Shown piece by piece: positions 1 through 9,070 of a DNA stretch of 64,000 nucleotides (positions are counted from its first letter, which is position 1; each line of letters opens with the position of its first letter). Made by a program: the position numbers and the translations under genes. Under the pieces are notes generated by a model. It ran no database searches, was not told where the DNA came from, and saw nothing but the letters and a program-made list of their open reading frames with translations. Where the stretch lies: contig NZ_JAIEZP010000001.1 of assembly GCF_019679475.1 (NCBI RefSeq), forward strand, positions 248,001 to 312,000, read 5' to 3'. The DNA is from Hyphomonas sediminis (GTDB lineage: Bacteria; Pseudomonadota; Alphaproteobacteria; Caulobacterales; Hyphomonadaceae).

Positions 1-2973
1 GCAGGCGCTTCGGCGCTCGCCATCAGCTTCTTCGGTGCAGCCCATGCCCAAGAAGAGACCGCGCCAGACAATGACCGTCGCCTGGGCACCGTCACCGTCA
101 CCACGCAGAAAGTCGAGCAATCCATTCAGGACGTTCCGATCGCCGTTTCGGCTTTCGACGAAGACGCCCTGAATAAATTGCAGCTTTCGGGCGGCCCTGA
201 TCTCGTCAAATCTATTCCGAACGTGTCGTTCACGCGCGGCCACTTCAACGGCTACAACTTCAAGATCCGCGGCATCGGCGCCGACCTTGTCGCCCAGTCG
301 GGCGATGCCGGCGTCGGCATCCACCAGAACGATGTTCCGCTCACGGCAAACCGCCTGTTCGAAGCGGAATTCTTCGACATGGAGCGGATCGAGGTGCTGC
401 GTGGCCCGCAGGGAACGCTGTATGGCCGGAACGCAACGGGCGGCGTGTTCAACGCCATTACCGCCAAGCCGGTTCTCGAAGAGTGGCAGGGCAATGCGTC
501 CGTGACTCTCGGCAACTACAATACCCGCAAATACAAAGGCATGGTCAACGTGCCGATCGGCGAGAAGGTCGCTGTGCGTCTGGCCGGCTCCTACCTCGAG
601 CGCAGCGGCTATGCGGACAACGCCGTCACGGGCCGCTCGATCGATGGCCGCGAGCTTTACGGCATCCGGGCCACGGTGCTCGCGGAGCCGACCGACCGCA
701 TTCGCGGCTGGCTCTCCTACGAATATTTCGAGGAAGATGATGACCGTCTGCGCGTCGGCAAGCAGCTGTGTAAGAAAGATCCGCTGGAAACCTCCTATGC
801 GGGCATTCCAATCAGCTTCCTTGACCAGACTGTAACCTCGCTCGGCTGTCAGGCTGCACCGCTGTCGCAAATGGACGGCCGCGTGAACTCGGTCGGTACG
901 CTGGGCGGTGGCATGGGTGTTCTGGCCGGCCTGCTGAGCGGCGACGCCTTCACGCAACCTGCCAACCTGAACCTGCGTGAAATCGAATCCGCATACGATC
1001 CGCAATTCTACGCGGACCAGGAGCTGATCACCGGCAAGCTGGAATTCGACCTGACCGACAGCCTGCGACTGACCTATCTGGGCAGTTACAGCGAAACCAG
1101 CTCGGTCTCGGTTGAGGACTACAACAAGCAATCGCCGACCATCGCCTTCAACGCCAATGGCGTGCCCCTCTTCGGCTCGCTGGACACAACCTTCGGGGCC
1201 GGCTTCAGCGCCGCCCTGTATCAGGGCCTGTTCCCCGGCGGCGTGGTGAACGATCCGATCCTTGGCGCCTCCAGCTTCTTCCGCACGTTCGACGTGGCCG
1301 GCGGCAGCTCTGAGCAGGTCTCGCACGAGCTTCGTCTGCAGTCAGACTATGATGGCCCCTTCAACTTCAACCTCGGTGTCATCGCGGTTGACTATGAAGC
1401 CATCGATCCGCAGGCGAACAACACCGACGGCTATTTCGTGATCTCGAACTCGCTGACGGCGCTTGCAATGCTCAACAACGCGCTGGGTGGCGCGCTGTTC
1501 TGTGCGGCGGGTACGCCTTGCGCCGCAGCCATCCCGGCGGGCCCTGGACGCGAAGTGCCGCTCGACACTGCCGGCACGATCGAAGGGCTCGACTTCTCCG
1601 GCCTCGGCGGTCAGTACTTCCGCTCGCTGTCACCGTATGAGCTGAGCTCGGTAGCTGTGTTCGGCGAAGGTTATTACGACATCTCCGACAATCTGAAGGC
1701 GACGGTCGGCCTGCGCTATACGCAGGATGAGAAGAGCCAGCAGAACGTCCCCACCTTCCTGTTCGTGCCGGCTGGCGTTTATGGCCCCGGGACTTCGCAG
1801 AACGGTGTTCCAATCAACCCGGCCTCCATCCCCGGCGCAGCCGCAGATGCAGGCGGCGATGGTACGTTCAACTCGAAGTTCGAGGAAGTGACGGGCCGCG
1901 CGGGTCTCGACTGGCGTCCGGACCTGGGCTTCACGGATGATACGCTGATCTACGGCTTCTATTCGCGGGGCTATAAAGGCGGTGGCATCAACCCGCCGCA
2001 ACCAGCCGACAACCCGAACGCCTTCAACCAGTTCTTCGATCCGGAGTTCATCAACTCCTATGAAATCGGGACGAAGAACACGCTGGCCAACGGCTCGCTG
2101 CAGCTGAACGCCACCGGCTTCTACTATGACTACCAAGGCTACCAGATCACCCAGATCATCAACCGGACCTCGGTGAACTTCAACATCGACTCCAAGATCA
2201 AGGGCCTCGAGATCGAGTCGATCTGGAACCCGGTGTCGACCCTGGTGCTGAACACCAATATCGGCCTGCTCGACAGCGAGATCGGCGATGTCTACTCGAT
2301 CGACGTGCTTGACCGCACGAACGGCCGCGCAGACCTTGTGGCTCTCAAGAACACGTCGAACTACACCAACTGTGTGATCTCGGCGCAGGGCTACGCTACG
2401 GTTCTGGGCGCCATTCAGGCCAACCCTGCCCTGACCGGCATCACCCGCAACCTGTGCAACAACCAAATTCCGGCCGCGCTCGGCGGACGGGCTGGACTTG
2501 AAGCCGCGCTCGGCCTGTCGGGCGTGACGGTCACCTACACCGATGCTTCCGGTACGGTGCGCACGGCTACGGCTCTCGAGCCGATCGAAGGCGACGCCGT
2601 GAACCTCAAGGGCAACACCATGCCGGGCGCTCCGGACACGACGATCAATATCGGCGTGGAATACACCTGGCTGCCGGGTTCGTTCGGCGACTGGGGCCTG
2701 ACGGGCCGCGTCGACTATTACAACCAGTCGTCCAGCTTCAGCCGCGTCTACAACTCGGCGCGCGACGAGCTGCCGACCTGGGACAACCTCAACGCCTCGC
2801 TGGCATTCTACAATGACACGCACGGCCTGCGGGTTGAACTGTTCGGCAAGAACATCGCCAACGAGACAGCCATCACGGGTGCTTACCTGACCGATGACTC
2901 CTCGGGCCTGTTCACCAACATCTTCCTGACCGAGCCGCGCACCTACGGCATCGCGCTCACGAAGAGCTGGTAA
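1..2973 (+). CDS. TonB-dependent outer membrane receptor (5' end outside window)
   Basis: The reading frame is open from base 1, so the start lies upstream; 990 residues are visible. They begin inside a signal peptide that ends near AAHAQEE, followed by a TonB-box-like LGTVTVTTQK. The plug domain follows, with the family hallmarks RIEVLRGPQGTLYGRNATGG and NAITAKP at about residues 130-155. The rest is a long beta-barrel that ends in an aromatic residue (LTKSW), as outer membrane barrels do. Such receptors use TonB energy to import siderophores, sugars, cobalamin or other large substrates. The substrate cannot be read here. Four cysteines and long loops occur in the barrel. A good hairpin terminator follows directly. 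Confidence 0.95.
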   Translation, partial: AGASALAISFFGAAHAQEETAPDNDRRLGTVTVTTQKVEQSIQDVPIAVSAFDEDALNKLQLSGGPDLVKSIPNVSFTRGHFNGYNFKIRGIGADLVAQSGDAGVGIHQNDVPLTANRLFEAEFFDMERIEVLRGPQGTLYGRNATGGVFNAITAKPVLEEWQGNASVTLGNYNTRKYKGMVNVPIGEKVAVRLAGSYLERSGYADNAVTGRSIDGRELYGIRATVLAEPTDRIRGWLSYEYFEEDDDRLRVGKQLCKKDPLETSYAGIPISFLDQTVTSLGCQAAPLSQMDGRVNSVGTLGGGMGVLAGLLSGDAFTQPANLNLREIESAYDPQFYADQELITGKLEFDLTDSLRLTYLGSYSETSSVSVEDYNKQSPTIAFNANGVPLFGSLDTTFGAGFSAALYQGLFPGGVVNDPILGASSFFRTFDVAGGSSEQVSHELRLQSDYDGPFNFNLGVIAVDYEAIDPQANNTDGYFVISNSLTALAMLNNALGGALFCAAGTPCAAAIPAGPGREVPLDTAGTIEGLDFSGLGGQYFRSLSPYELSSVAVFGEGYYDISDNLKATVGLRYTQDEKSQQNVPTFLFVPAGVYGPGTSQNGVPINPASIPGAAADAGGDGTFNSKFEEVTGRAGLDWRPDLGFTDDTLIYGFYSRGYKGGGINPPQPADNPNAFNQFFDPEFINSYEIGTKNTLANGSLQLNATGFYYDYQGYQITQIINRTSVNFNIDSKIKGLEIESIWNPVSTLVLNTNIGLLDSEIGDVYSIDVLDRTNGRADLVALKNTSNYTNCVISAQGYATVLGAIQANPALTGITRNLCNNQIPAALGGRAGLEAALGLSGVTVTYTDASGTVRTATALEPIEGDAVNLKGNTMPGAPDTTINIGVEYTWLPGSFGDWGLTGRVDYYNQSSSFSRVYNSARDELPTWDNLNASLAFYNDTHGLRVELFGKNIANETAITGAYLTDDSSGLFTNIFLTEPRTYGIALTKSW

Positions 2974-2996
2974 GCGGTCATTCCGCACGACGATCA

Positions 2997-3025
2997 GGGG
3001 GCGGTCTTCCGGGCCGCCCCTTTTT
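2997..3025 (+). terminator. Rho-independent terminator after the TonB receptor
   Basis: A perfect 7-bp stem, GGGGCGG (2998-3004) with CCGCCCC (3014-3020), is followed at once by five T. It lies 24 bases after the receptor stop codon. Confidence 0.8.
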
Positions 3026-3110
3026 CATTGGCGGAGACGCCGGAACACCTTATCTCTGGCCCACTCACAGTTCGCGCGTTCCCCCTGCACGCATAGCCAC
3101 AGGAGCCGGC

Positions 3111-4265
3111 ATGACCGCCCCTTCCCGCCTTAGCCTGATCACCCCGCTCGCCCTTATCCTCGCCGCATGCGGCGCACCTTCTGCGCCCGTCGGTGGCAAC
3201 GCGGCGGCGCCTGCCGCCGAAGGGATGGTCAAGGGCGTTTCCCTGGAACTCGTCGCGCCGGCTGAGCAGCCCTGGGGCATGGCCTTCCTGCCCGATGGCG
3301 GCTTGCTGTTCACAGAGAAAGAAGGCGGCCTGAAATTCTTTGCCGCCGGCAGCGCCCCTGCCCCGGTCTCCGGCCTGCCGGAAGCCTATGTCGAGGGCCA
3401 GGCCGGTTATCTCGGCATCGCGCTGGACCCGGACTTTGCCAGCAACCGGCTTGTCTATGTCTCGATCTCGACGGGCACGGCAGCCGCAAACTCCACCGCC
3501 GTGTTCCGCGGCAGCCTCACGGCAGACAATTCCGCGCTGGAGAATGTTCAGCAAATCTTCAAGGCAGACGACCGCGACACCGCCTATCACTACGGATCGC
3601 GCCTCGTCTTCGGCAAGGATGGCAAGCTGTTCGTTTCGCTTGGCGAAGGCTTCAAATACAAGGACGACGCCCAGAACCCGCAGAACACGCATGGCACGAT
3701 CGTGCGCATCAATCCGGATGGGTCGGTTCCGGCTGATAATCCGTTTGCAGATGGTGTGGACGGCAAGCCGGAAGTCTGGTCTTACGGGCACCGCAACGTG
3801 CAGGGCCTCTATTATGACGCAGAGACCGACACGCTGTGGGAAACCGAGCACGGCCCCAAGGGCGGCGATGAGCTCAACATCATCCAGCCGGGCGTGAACT
3901 ATGGCTGGCCGAAGATCACCTATGGCGTAAACTACGATGGCACGATCATCACCAACGACACCAAGGCAGAAGGCCTTGCCCAACCGGAAATATTCTGGGT
4001 GCCGTCCATCGCGCCGGCGGGCCTGACCAAGCTGACCAGCGACAAATATCCCGGCTGGGAAGGCGACCTCTTCGCCGGTGGCATGAACGGCCCGGCAGGC
4101 CTCGTCCTTGTGCGGATCGATCTGGAAGATGGCAAGGCCATCGGCAAGGAAGACCTGCTGAAGGACGAGATGCCGATCCGCGATGTGGTGCAGGGCCCCG
4201 ACGGCTATCTCTATGTCGCCAACAAGGATTTCGACGGCATCTTCCGCGTCGTGCCCAACGAGTAA
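3111..4265 (+). CDS. PQQ-dependent sugar dehydrogenase family lipoprotein
   Basis: This 384-residue protein starts at an ATG preceded by AGGAG. It has a lipoprotein signal with LAAC (Cys20). The body is a six-bladed propeller of the glucose/sorbosone dehydrogenase (YliI/Asd) family: PWGMAFLPDGGLLFTEKEGG, GYLGIALDPDF, YHYGSRLVFGKDGKLFVSLG, YGHRNVQGLYYD and ETEHGPKGGDELN are typical blade motifs. Members oxidise aldoses in the periplasm with pyrroloquinoline quinone. No PQQ synthesis gene is in the window, so the cofactor would have to be made elsewhere or imported. It probably has its own promoter, because a terminator separates it from the receptor gene. Confidence 0.88.
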   Translation: MTAPSRLSLITPLALILAACGAPSAPVGGNAAAPAAEGMVKGVSLELVAPAEQPWGMAFLPDGGLLFTEKEGGLKFFAAGSAPAPVSGLPEAYVEGQAGYLGIALDPDFASNRLVYVSISTGTAAANSTAVFRGSLTADNSALENVQQIFKADDRDTAYHYGSRLVFGKDGKLFVSLGEGFKYKDDAQNPQNTHGTIVRINPDGSVPADNPFADGVDGKPEVWSYGHRNVQGLYYDAETDTLWETEHGPKGGDELNIIQPGVNYGWPKITYGVNYDGTIITNDTKAEGLAQPEIFWVPSIAPAGLTKLTSDKYPGWEGDLFAGGMNGPAGLVLVRIDLEDGKAIGKEDLLKDEMPIRDVVQGPDGYLYVANKDFDGIFRVVPNE

Positions 4266-4320
4266 GCCAATGCGCCTGGCGGGCCGCGCCCTTCCCCCAG
4301 GGAGAGCGGCCCCGCCCCAA

Positions 4321-4360
4321 AAAGAAACGGCCCCGCCATCTGGCAGGGCCGTTTTTCTTT
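4321..4360. terminator. Bidirectional terminator between the dehydrogenase and fur
   Basis: ACGGCCC (4327-4333) pairs with GGGCCGT (4346-4352). AAAGAA lies before the stem and TTTTCTTT after it, so the hairpin can end both convergent transcripts. Confidence 0.8.
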
Positions 4361-4381
4361 GCCGGCAAGTCGCCTGGCCGC

Positions 4382-4795
4382 TCAGTCCTTATCGGTGAGC
4401 GGGACGCCGTAAAGCTCCAGCCGGTGATCCACCAGCCGGTAGCCAAGCTTGCGGGCGATTTCTTCCTGCAGTTTCTCGATCTCTTCGGAATGGAATTCCA
4501 CAACCTGGCCGGTTTTCACATCGATCAGGTGGTCATGGTGCTCGGCTGGCACTTCTTCATACCGCGCGCGGCCATCGCGGAAGTCATGCGCCTGAATGAT
4601 GCCGGCATCTTCAAACAGTTTGACCGTGCGATAGACGGTCGCCAGCGAGATCGACGCATCGAGGGAATTGGCACGCCGGTGCAGCTCCTCAGCGTCGGGG
4701 TGGTCATCCGCCACCGACAGCACGCGGGCAATAACGCGCCGGGGCTCCGTCATGCGGAGGCCCTTCTCAATGCAGAGTTTTTCTAGTCTATCCAT
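4382..4795 (-). CDS. fur: Ferric uptake regulator family protein (Fur)
   Basis: With the start at MDRLEKLCIEKGLRMTEPRR the product has 137 residues, the normal length for Fur; the longer upstream extension is not Fur-like. The winged helix includes SISLATVYRTVKLFEDAGII. The metal-binding hinge and dimer domain show EVPAEHHDHLIDVKTG and VEFHSEEIE. The C-terminal CxxC motifs of E. coli Fur are absent, as is usual for alphaproteobacterial Fur/Mur proteins, so the sensed metal (iron or manganese) is not certain. It lies downstream of the dienelactone hydrolase gene on the same strand, with about 46 bases between them. Confidence 0.92.
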   Translation of the reverse strand: MDRLEKLCIEKGLRMTEPRRVIARVLSVADDHPDAEELHRRANSLDASISLATVYRTVKLFEDAGIIQAHDFRDGRARYEEVPAEHHDHLIDVKTGQVVEFHSEEIEKLQEEIARKLGYRLVDHRLELYGVPLTDKD

Positions 4796-4841
4796 GGCCC
4801 CTAAATGCCCTCGCCTTGGCAGCTTGTCCAGTTCAACCTTG

Positions 4842-5750
4842 TCATCCGGTCTTGAGGTGGCGGGCGAAGAATTCGAGCGTGCGGCCCCAGGCGAGGGCAG
4901 CGGCCTCCGGATTGAAGCGGGGCGTCGTATCATTGTGGAAGCCGTGCTGTGTGCCCTCATAGACATAGGCCTCATAGGGCTTTCCCGCCGCCTTCAGCGC
5001 GGCCTCATAGGAGACCCAGCCTTCATTGACGCGCGGATCGTCGCTGGCGAGGTGGATCTGCAGCGGCACTTCCAGCTGCGCAGCCGCCTCACCCGCCGGC
5101 CAGCCGCCATAATAGGGCACCGAGGCCTTCAGCCAGGGCAGGCTGACGGCGAGCTGGTTGGCCATCGCGCCGCCAAAGCAGAAGCCGGTAACCCCAACCA
5201 CGCCATTGACCGCCTCATGCGTGCGCAGGAATTCCGCCCCGGCGATGAAATCGGCCAGCATTTCCTCGCGCGTGCGCTGGGCCTGCAGGGCGCGGCCATC
5301 ATCGTCATTTCCCGGATAACCGCCGAGGGGATAGAGCGCGTCCGGCCCCAGCGCGACATAGCCGGCCTTGGCGGCGCGGCGCGTCACATCGCGGATATGG
5401 GGGTTCAGTCCGCGATTCTCATGGATCACCAGGATCGCCGGCAGCGGGCCGGTGGCGCCAGCTGGACGCACCAGATAGCCGCCCATCGTGCCGGCGCCAT
5501 CCGGAGAGGAATAGGCGATCTCTTCTTCGATGAGGTCCGCTTCGCCGGTCGCCGTCTGGGCCCTGCCATAGTCCGGCATCACGCAGGCTGCGAGCATCGA
5601 CACGGTGATCGCCCCGCCCGCATACTTGCTGAGACGCGCAAAGAAATCGCGGCGCGAAAGATCGCCATGGCAATAAGCGTCGTAGAGGCGGAACACCTCC
5701 TTCGGAATCTCGATATCGGTCTGGTTTCCGCTTTGGTGTCCGTCGGCCAT
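4842..5750 (-). CDS. Dienelactone hydrolase family protein
   Basis: A 302-residue alpha/beta hydrolase. The nucleophile motif is GFCFGG with Cys191, the histidine lies in QHGFHND near residue 273, and an Asp is present in HLASDDPRV. An N-terminal extension has SRRDFFARL followed by a hydrophobic stretch (GGAITVSMLAAC), which looks like a Tat-type signal and suggests export. This arrangement is common in the alphaproteobacterial carboxymethylenebutenolidase-like proteins, whose real substrate is often unknown. GGAGA precedes the start codon. It is followed by fur and preceded by rimI on the same strand. Confidence 0.87.
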   Translation of the reverse strand: MADGHQSGNQTDIEIPKEVFRLYDAYCHGDLSRRDFFARLSKYAGGAITVSMLAACVMPDYGRAQTATGEADLIEEEIAYSSPDGAGTMGGYLVRPAGATGPLPAILVIHENRGLNPHIRDVTRRAAKAGYVALGPDALYPLGGYPGNDDDGRALQAQRTREEMLADFIAGAEFLRTHEAVNGVVGVTGFCFGGAMANQLAVSLPWLKASVPYYGGWPAGEAAAQLEVPLQIHLASDDPRVNEGWVSYEAALKAAGKPYEAYVYEGTQHGFHNDTTPRFNPEAAALAWGRTLEFFARHLKTG

Positions 5751-5827
5751 GGCTGATCTCCCTGGAGGCAGGCAGGAGTATAGAGCGGGCGGCGGGGCGG
5801 GCCAGCCTCAACGGGCGAGCGTCTTGC

Positions 5828-6280
5828 CTAGCCGATGCCCCGCGACATCAAGATCGCGTCAACCGGCGCGGCGCGCCCGGCCGTGTAGTAGCGCGGGCGG
5901 TGGCCATCGGTGGCAAAGCCCAGCCGCGCATAAAGGCGCCGGGCGGATGTGTTGTCCTCCGCCACGTCCAGCAGCAGGCGCGCATTGCCGCCCGAGACCA
6001 GCGCCGGGATCGCCGCCTCAATCAGGCGCCCGGCGAGCCCCTGCCCGCGCCGCGCGGGGGCGGTGGCAATTGTCAGCAGCTCGCTGTCGCCCGCCGCCGA
6101 CTGGAACAGCGCAAAGGCGAGCAGCGCGCCGTCTTCCTCCAGCCCGAGCGCCAGCACATTGCCGGCATCAATCAGCCCGCCGATGGAGCCCACGCTCCAC
6201 GGATCGGCAAATCCCTCCGCATGCAGCGCAGCGGCTGCCTCTGCATCATCAGGCGTCAGAGGGCGCAGGGTTTGGGTCAT
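5828..6280 (-). CDS. rimI: Ribosomal-protein-alanine N-acetyltransferase-like GNAT (RimI)
   Basis: A 150-residue GNAT protein. Motif A, which binds acetyl-CoA, is visible as ATAPARRGQGLAGRLI near residues 79-94, and LLLDVAEDNTSARRLYARLGF is the motif B region of RimI proteins. RimI acetylates the N-terminus of S18. The gene usually stands beside tsaB and often upstream of fur in alphaproteobacteria. Here tsaB is about 1.4 kb away on the same strand, with an Hsp70-like gene on the opposite strand between them. GNAT proteins are hard to assign by sequence alone; the context supports RimI. Confidence 0.82.
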   Translation of the reverse strand: MTQTLRPLTPDDAEAAAALHAEGFADPWSVGSIGGLIDAGNVLALGLEEDGALLAFALFQSAAGDSELLTIATAPARRGQGLAGRLIEAAIPALVSGGNARLLLDVAEDNTSARRLYARLGFATDGHRPRYYTAGRAAPVDAILMSRGIG

Positions 6281-6389
6281 CAGGGATCACGCAGACAGAG
6301 AATTCCAGCGCGGGCGGACATTCAGCATTGATCGCCGCGCCCTGCTTCTGTTACTTCGCCTGCCCTTTGCTCCAGCACAAGGCTGCAAG

Positions 6390-7685
6390 ATGACCCAGGC
6401 GACTTCCACGCTCGGCCTCGACTTTGGCACGACCAACAGCGTTGCCTCGCTTGCCAATCCCGATGGCACGACCGAGGCGATGAATTTCAGCCATGCCGGC
6501 GAGACTTTCTCGGCCTGCCGGTCCGTGCTGTGTTTCTGGCGCGACGAGGATGAAGCGCGCGCGATGATGGAGATCGGCCCCTGGGCAATCGACCAGTTCC
6601 TGGAACTCGGCGGGGATTGCCGGTTCATCCAGTCGTTCAAGACCTTTGCCGCCAGCCCCCTCTTCGTGTCCACCGTGATCCAGAACCGCAACTGGCAGTT
6701 CGAAGACTTGCTGGCCGCCTATCTGCGCCGGCTGGGCGAGCGGGCGGGAACGCCCTGGCCTTCGCGCGTAGTGATGGGGCGGCCCGTGCGCTTTGCGGGG
6801 GCGCAGGCCGATGAGAGCCTCGCGCGCAAACGCTATGAAACCGCGCTGGAGCGCCTCGGCTTCGAGACGATCCTTCACGTCTACGAGCCTGTCGCGGCGG
6901 CCTTCTTCTATGCACAGCGCCTGACGGCGGCCTCGACAATCCTGGTCGCCGATTTCGGCGGCGGCACGAGCGACTTCTCGATTATCCGGTTTGATCCGGC
7001 GGGCGGCAAACTGCACGCGCAGGCGCTTTCCCATTCGGGCATCGGGATCGCGGGCGACGCGTTTGACCAGAAGATCATCGAGCATGTGGTCGCCCCCCTC
7101 TTCGGCAAAGGCAGCACCTTCCAGAGCAATGGCAAGACGCTGCCGGTGCCTTCCTCCTTCTACAGCCGGTTTGCGCAATGGAACCAGCTTTCGATCATGC
7201 GCCACACACGCGACTATGCAGATCTTCTGAAGATGGTGCATGTGTCCGACCAGCCTGCATTGATCCAGGCTTTCATCGACTTCCTGGAAGCTGATGCGAG
7301 TTACCTGCTCTATCGCTCGGTGGCGCGGGCAAAGTCGGATCTCTCGGCGGCCGATGGCGCGCGCTTCAGCCTGCAGGCCGGCAGCCTGAACATCGAGCGC
7401 GACATTACGCGGGCGGAATTCGACGACTGGATCAGCGAAGATGTCGGCGCGATCCGCGAGACGGTTGACCTTGCGCTGGCGCGCGGTGGTCTGCGCACGG
7501 ATGAAATTGACCGGGTGTTCCTGACCGGCGGCACGTCTTACGTGCCCGCGCTGCGACGCAGCTTCGAAGACCAGTTCGGCGCAGGCAAGGTGGAAACCGG
7601 CGACCAGTTCGTGTCCATCGCGCACGGGCTGGCGCTGATCGCGCAGCAGGATGATCTGGAGCCCTGGCTGGCGCGGGAGGCCTAA
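6390..7685 (+). CDS. Hsp70-family ATPase, YegD-like
   Basis: The start at MTQATSTLGLDFGTTNS gives 431 residues. Phosphate-1 (LGLDFGTTNS), phosphate-2 (VADFGGGTSDFSII) and the adenosine motif (VFLTGGTSYVPALRRSF) are all present, so the actin-like ATPase fold looks intact. The long substrate-binding domain of DnaK is missing, and the length matches E. coli YegD (about 450). The role of YegD-type proteins is poorly known; they are thought to be atypical chaperones or regulators. It runs against its neighbours rimI and tsaB, shares 4 bases with the end of tsaB, and shares a 109-base divergent promoter region with rimI. Confidence 0.88.
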   Translation: MTQATSTLGLDFGTTNSVASLANPDGTTEAMNFSHAGETFSACRSVLCFWRDEDEARAMMEIGPWAIDQFLELGGDCRFIQSFKTFAASPLFVSTVIQNRNWQFEDLLAAYLRRLGERAGTPWPSRVVMGRPVRFAGAQADESLARKRYETALERLGFETILHVYEPVAAAFFYAQRLTAASTILVADFGGGTSDFSIIRFDPAGGKLHAQALSHSGIGIAGDAFDQKIIEHVVAPLFGKGSTFQSNGKTLPVPSSFYSRFAQWNQLSIMRHTRDYADLLKMVHVSDQPALIQAFIDFLEADASYLLYRSVARAKSDLSAADGARFSLQAGSLNIERDITRAEFDDWISEDVGAIRETVDLALARGGLRTDEIDRVFLTGGTSYVPALRRSFEDQFGAGKVETGDQFVSIAHGLALIAQQDDLEPWLAREA

Positions 7686-8326
7686 GCCTTCGGCGTCGGC
7701 AGGGTCGCGTCCGGCGCGCGGGCATAGACCGGCGTAGGCGGATGATCTGCAGGATCGAAGCGGGCCGCTTTCAGCGCGGCGGTGACCGCGCTTGGGCGCA
7801 TCGGGCGTATGTCGAGCTTTGCGGCCTGATCACCCAGCGCTTCGGCCCCATCCATGAAGATCGGCGCGTGGAAGCCTTCCAGCATGGCGGAAAGGGCGGC
7901 GAGGCCGACTTCCTGCACCGGGGCAATGCCGGCATCATTGGCAACGCCCTGCACCCACCAGGTCTGGTCCGGCGGGCGGCGCTGCGCCATCAGCGCGCCA
8001 AGGGCGGCCCCTTCCATGCCGGCGGGAATGGCCGCTTCAAGGCTGGTGACACCGACGGACGGCGCGCCGGTGACCAGCGACAGGCCGCGCACATAGGACA
8101 CCCCGATGCGCAAGCCGGTGAAACTGCCCGGCCCGGTGACGACCGCAAACCGGCCGACATCGCCAAAGCCTGCCCCCTCTTCCCGCAGCAGCGCCTCGAC
8201 AAAGCCGGGCAGCGCCTTTTCCTGTCCGCGCGGCAGCGTCTCCCGGGCGTCGGCAAGGATTTCTCCGTCGCGCACCAGAGCGGCTTCCATCGTGGTGAAG
8301 GCAGTATTCAGGGCAAGGATCAGCAT
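7682..8326 (-). CDS. tsaB: tRNA threonylcarbamoyladenosine biosynthesis protein TsaB
   Basis: A 214-residue protein starting MLILALNTAFTTMEAAL. The core TsaB signature FAVVTGPGSFTGLRIGVSY is at about residues 61-79, followed by VRGLSLVTGAPSVGVTSLEA. TsaB is an inactive Kae1-like ASKHA protein that scaffolds TsaD and TsaE in making t6A37 in tRNAs that read ANN codons. The start is 9 bases from the end of the upstream nitroreductase gene, so they are probably co-transcribed. Confidence 0.9.
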   Translation of the reverse strand: MLILALNTAFTTMEAALVRDGEILADARETLPRGQEKALPGFVEALLREEGAGFGDVGRFAVVTGPGSFTGLRIGVSYVRGLSLVTGAPSVGVTSLEAAIPAGMEGAALGALMAQRRPPDQTWWVQGVANDAGIAPVQEVGLAALSAMLEGFHAPIFMDGAEALGDQAAKLDIRPMRPSAVTAALKAARFDPADHPPTPVYARAPDATLPTPKA

Positions 8327-8335
8327 CAGCGCCGG

Positions 8336-8935
8336 TTAGAGGATGCGGCAGGCCTGGTCAAACTCAAGACGCGGCAGACGCTCCATGATCTTGGTCTTGT
8401 CGCCATAGCCCAGATTGCAGATGAAGTTGGCACGCCAGTTCTGTTCCTCGCCTTCCTGGCTCTCGAAGAATTCGCGGTTGAGGCCGGCCACGTCGAAGCC
8501 GCTCATCGGGCCGCAATCGAGGCCCAGCGCGCGCGCCGCCATCATCAGATAGGCCGCCTGCAGCGTGCCATTCCGGAAGGCTGTCTCTTCGGCATTGTTG
8601 GCAAACCAGTTTTGCGCGTCCGGATTATGCGGGAAGAGCTGGGGGATCTTCTCGGCAAAGCGCATGTCGTGGGCCATGATGACGGTCCAGGGGGCGGCGG
8701 CGGTCTTGTCCCGGTTGCCGCTGCTCATGAACGGCAGCAGGCGCTCCTTGCCCTCGGGCGTGGTGACGAAGATGAAACGGGCCGGCGAGCAGTTGGCGCT
8801 GGTCGGGCCCATCTTGGCCAGGTCGTACACCGCGCGGATGAGAACTTCCGGCACCGACCGGTCCAGATAGCCATTCTGGCTGCGGGCATCGCGAAAGATG
8901 ATGTCGAGCGCGTGGTCGTTGACCGGGTGGGCCAT
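8336..8935 (-). CDS. Nitroreductase family protein, malonic semialdehyde reductase RutE-like
   Basis: A 199-residue FMN-type nitroreductase. LAKMGPTSANCSPARFIFV and LQAAYLMMAARALGLDCGPMSG are the characteristic motifs of the RutE/HadB subgroup, which reduces malonic semialdehyde in the Rut pyrimidine pathway. No other rut gene is near, so the physiological substrate is uncertain. It is followed at 9 bases by tsaB. Upstream, between it and nfuA, lies a set of three short direct repeats (9015-9059). Confidence 0.85.
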   Translation of the reverse strand: MAHPVNDHALDIIFRDARSQNGYLDRSVPEVLIRAVYDLAKMGPTSANCSPARFIFVTTPEGKERLLPFMSSGNRDKTAAAPWTVIMAHDMRFAEKIPQLFPHNPDAQNWFANNAEETAFRNGTLQAAYLMMAARALGLDCGPMSGFDVAGLNREFFESQEGEEQNWRANFICNLGYGDKTKIMERLPRLEFDQACRIL

Positions 8936-9014
8936 AGAGGCAGTTCCTTCCTTGCTTGCGGCGATGCCCCGCCGGTGGCGCGCGGGGTCAGGTCCGGAGT
9001 TCTCGCTGGAGACT

Positions 9015-9059
9015 CGTTAGAGTTTTATGCGGTGTCGTTGGAGTAACCGTTGGAGTTTT
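9015..9059. promoter_or_regulatory. Three direct repeats CGTTRGAGT in the nitroreductase promoter region
   Basis: CGTTAGAGTTTT (9015-9026), CGTTGGAGTAAC (9036-9047) and CGTTGGAGTTTT (9048-9059) share CGTT(A/G)GAGT. The copies are offset by 21 and 12 bases, about two turns and one turn. They lie 80-124 bases upstream of the nitroreductase start and just after the nfuA stop codon. They may be regulator sites; nothing else supports this. Confidence 0.35.
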
Positions 9060-9070
9060 TCCAGCGTCTT

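Noticed and set aside
1630..2988. A 452-codon minus-strand frame inside the TonB receptor gene
   Set aside because: It is an antisense shadow of a clearly coding receptor and has no motifs of its own.
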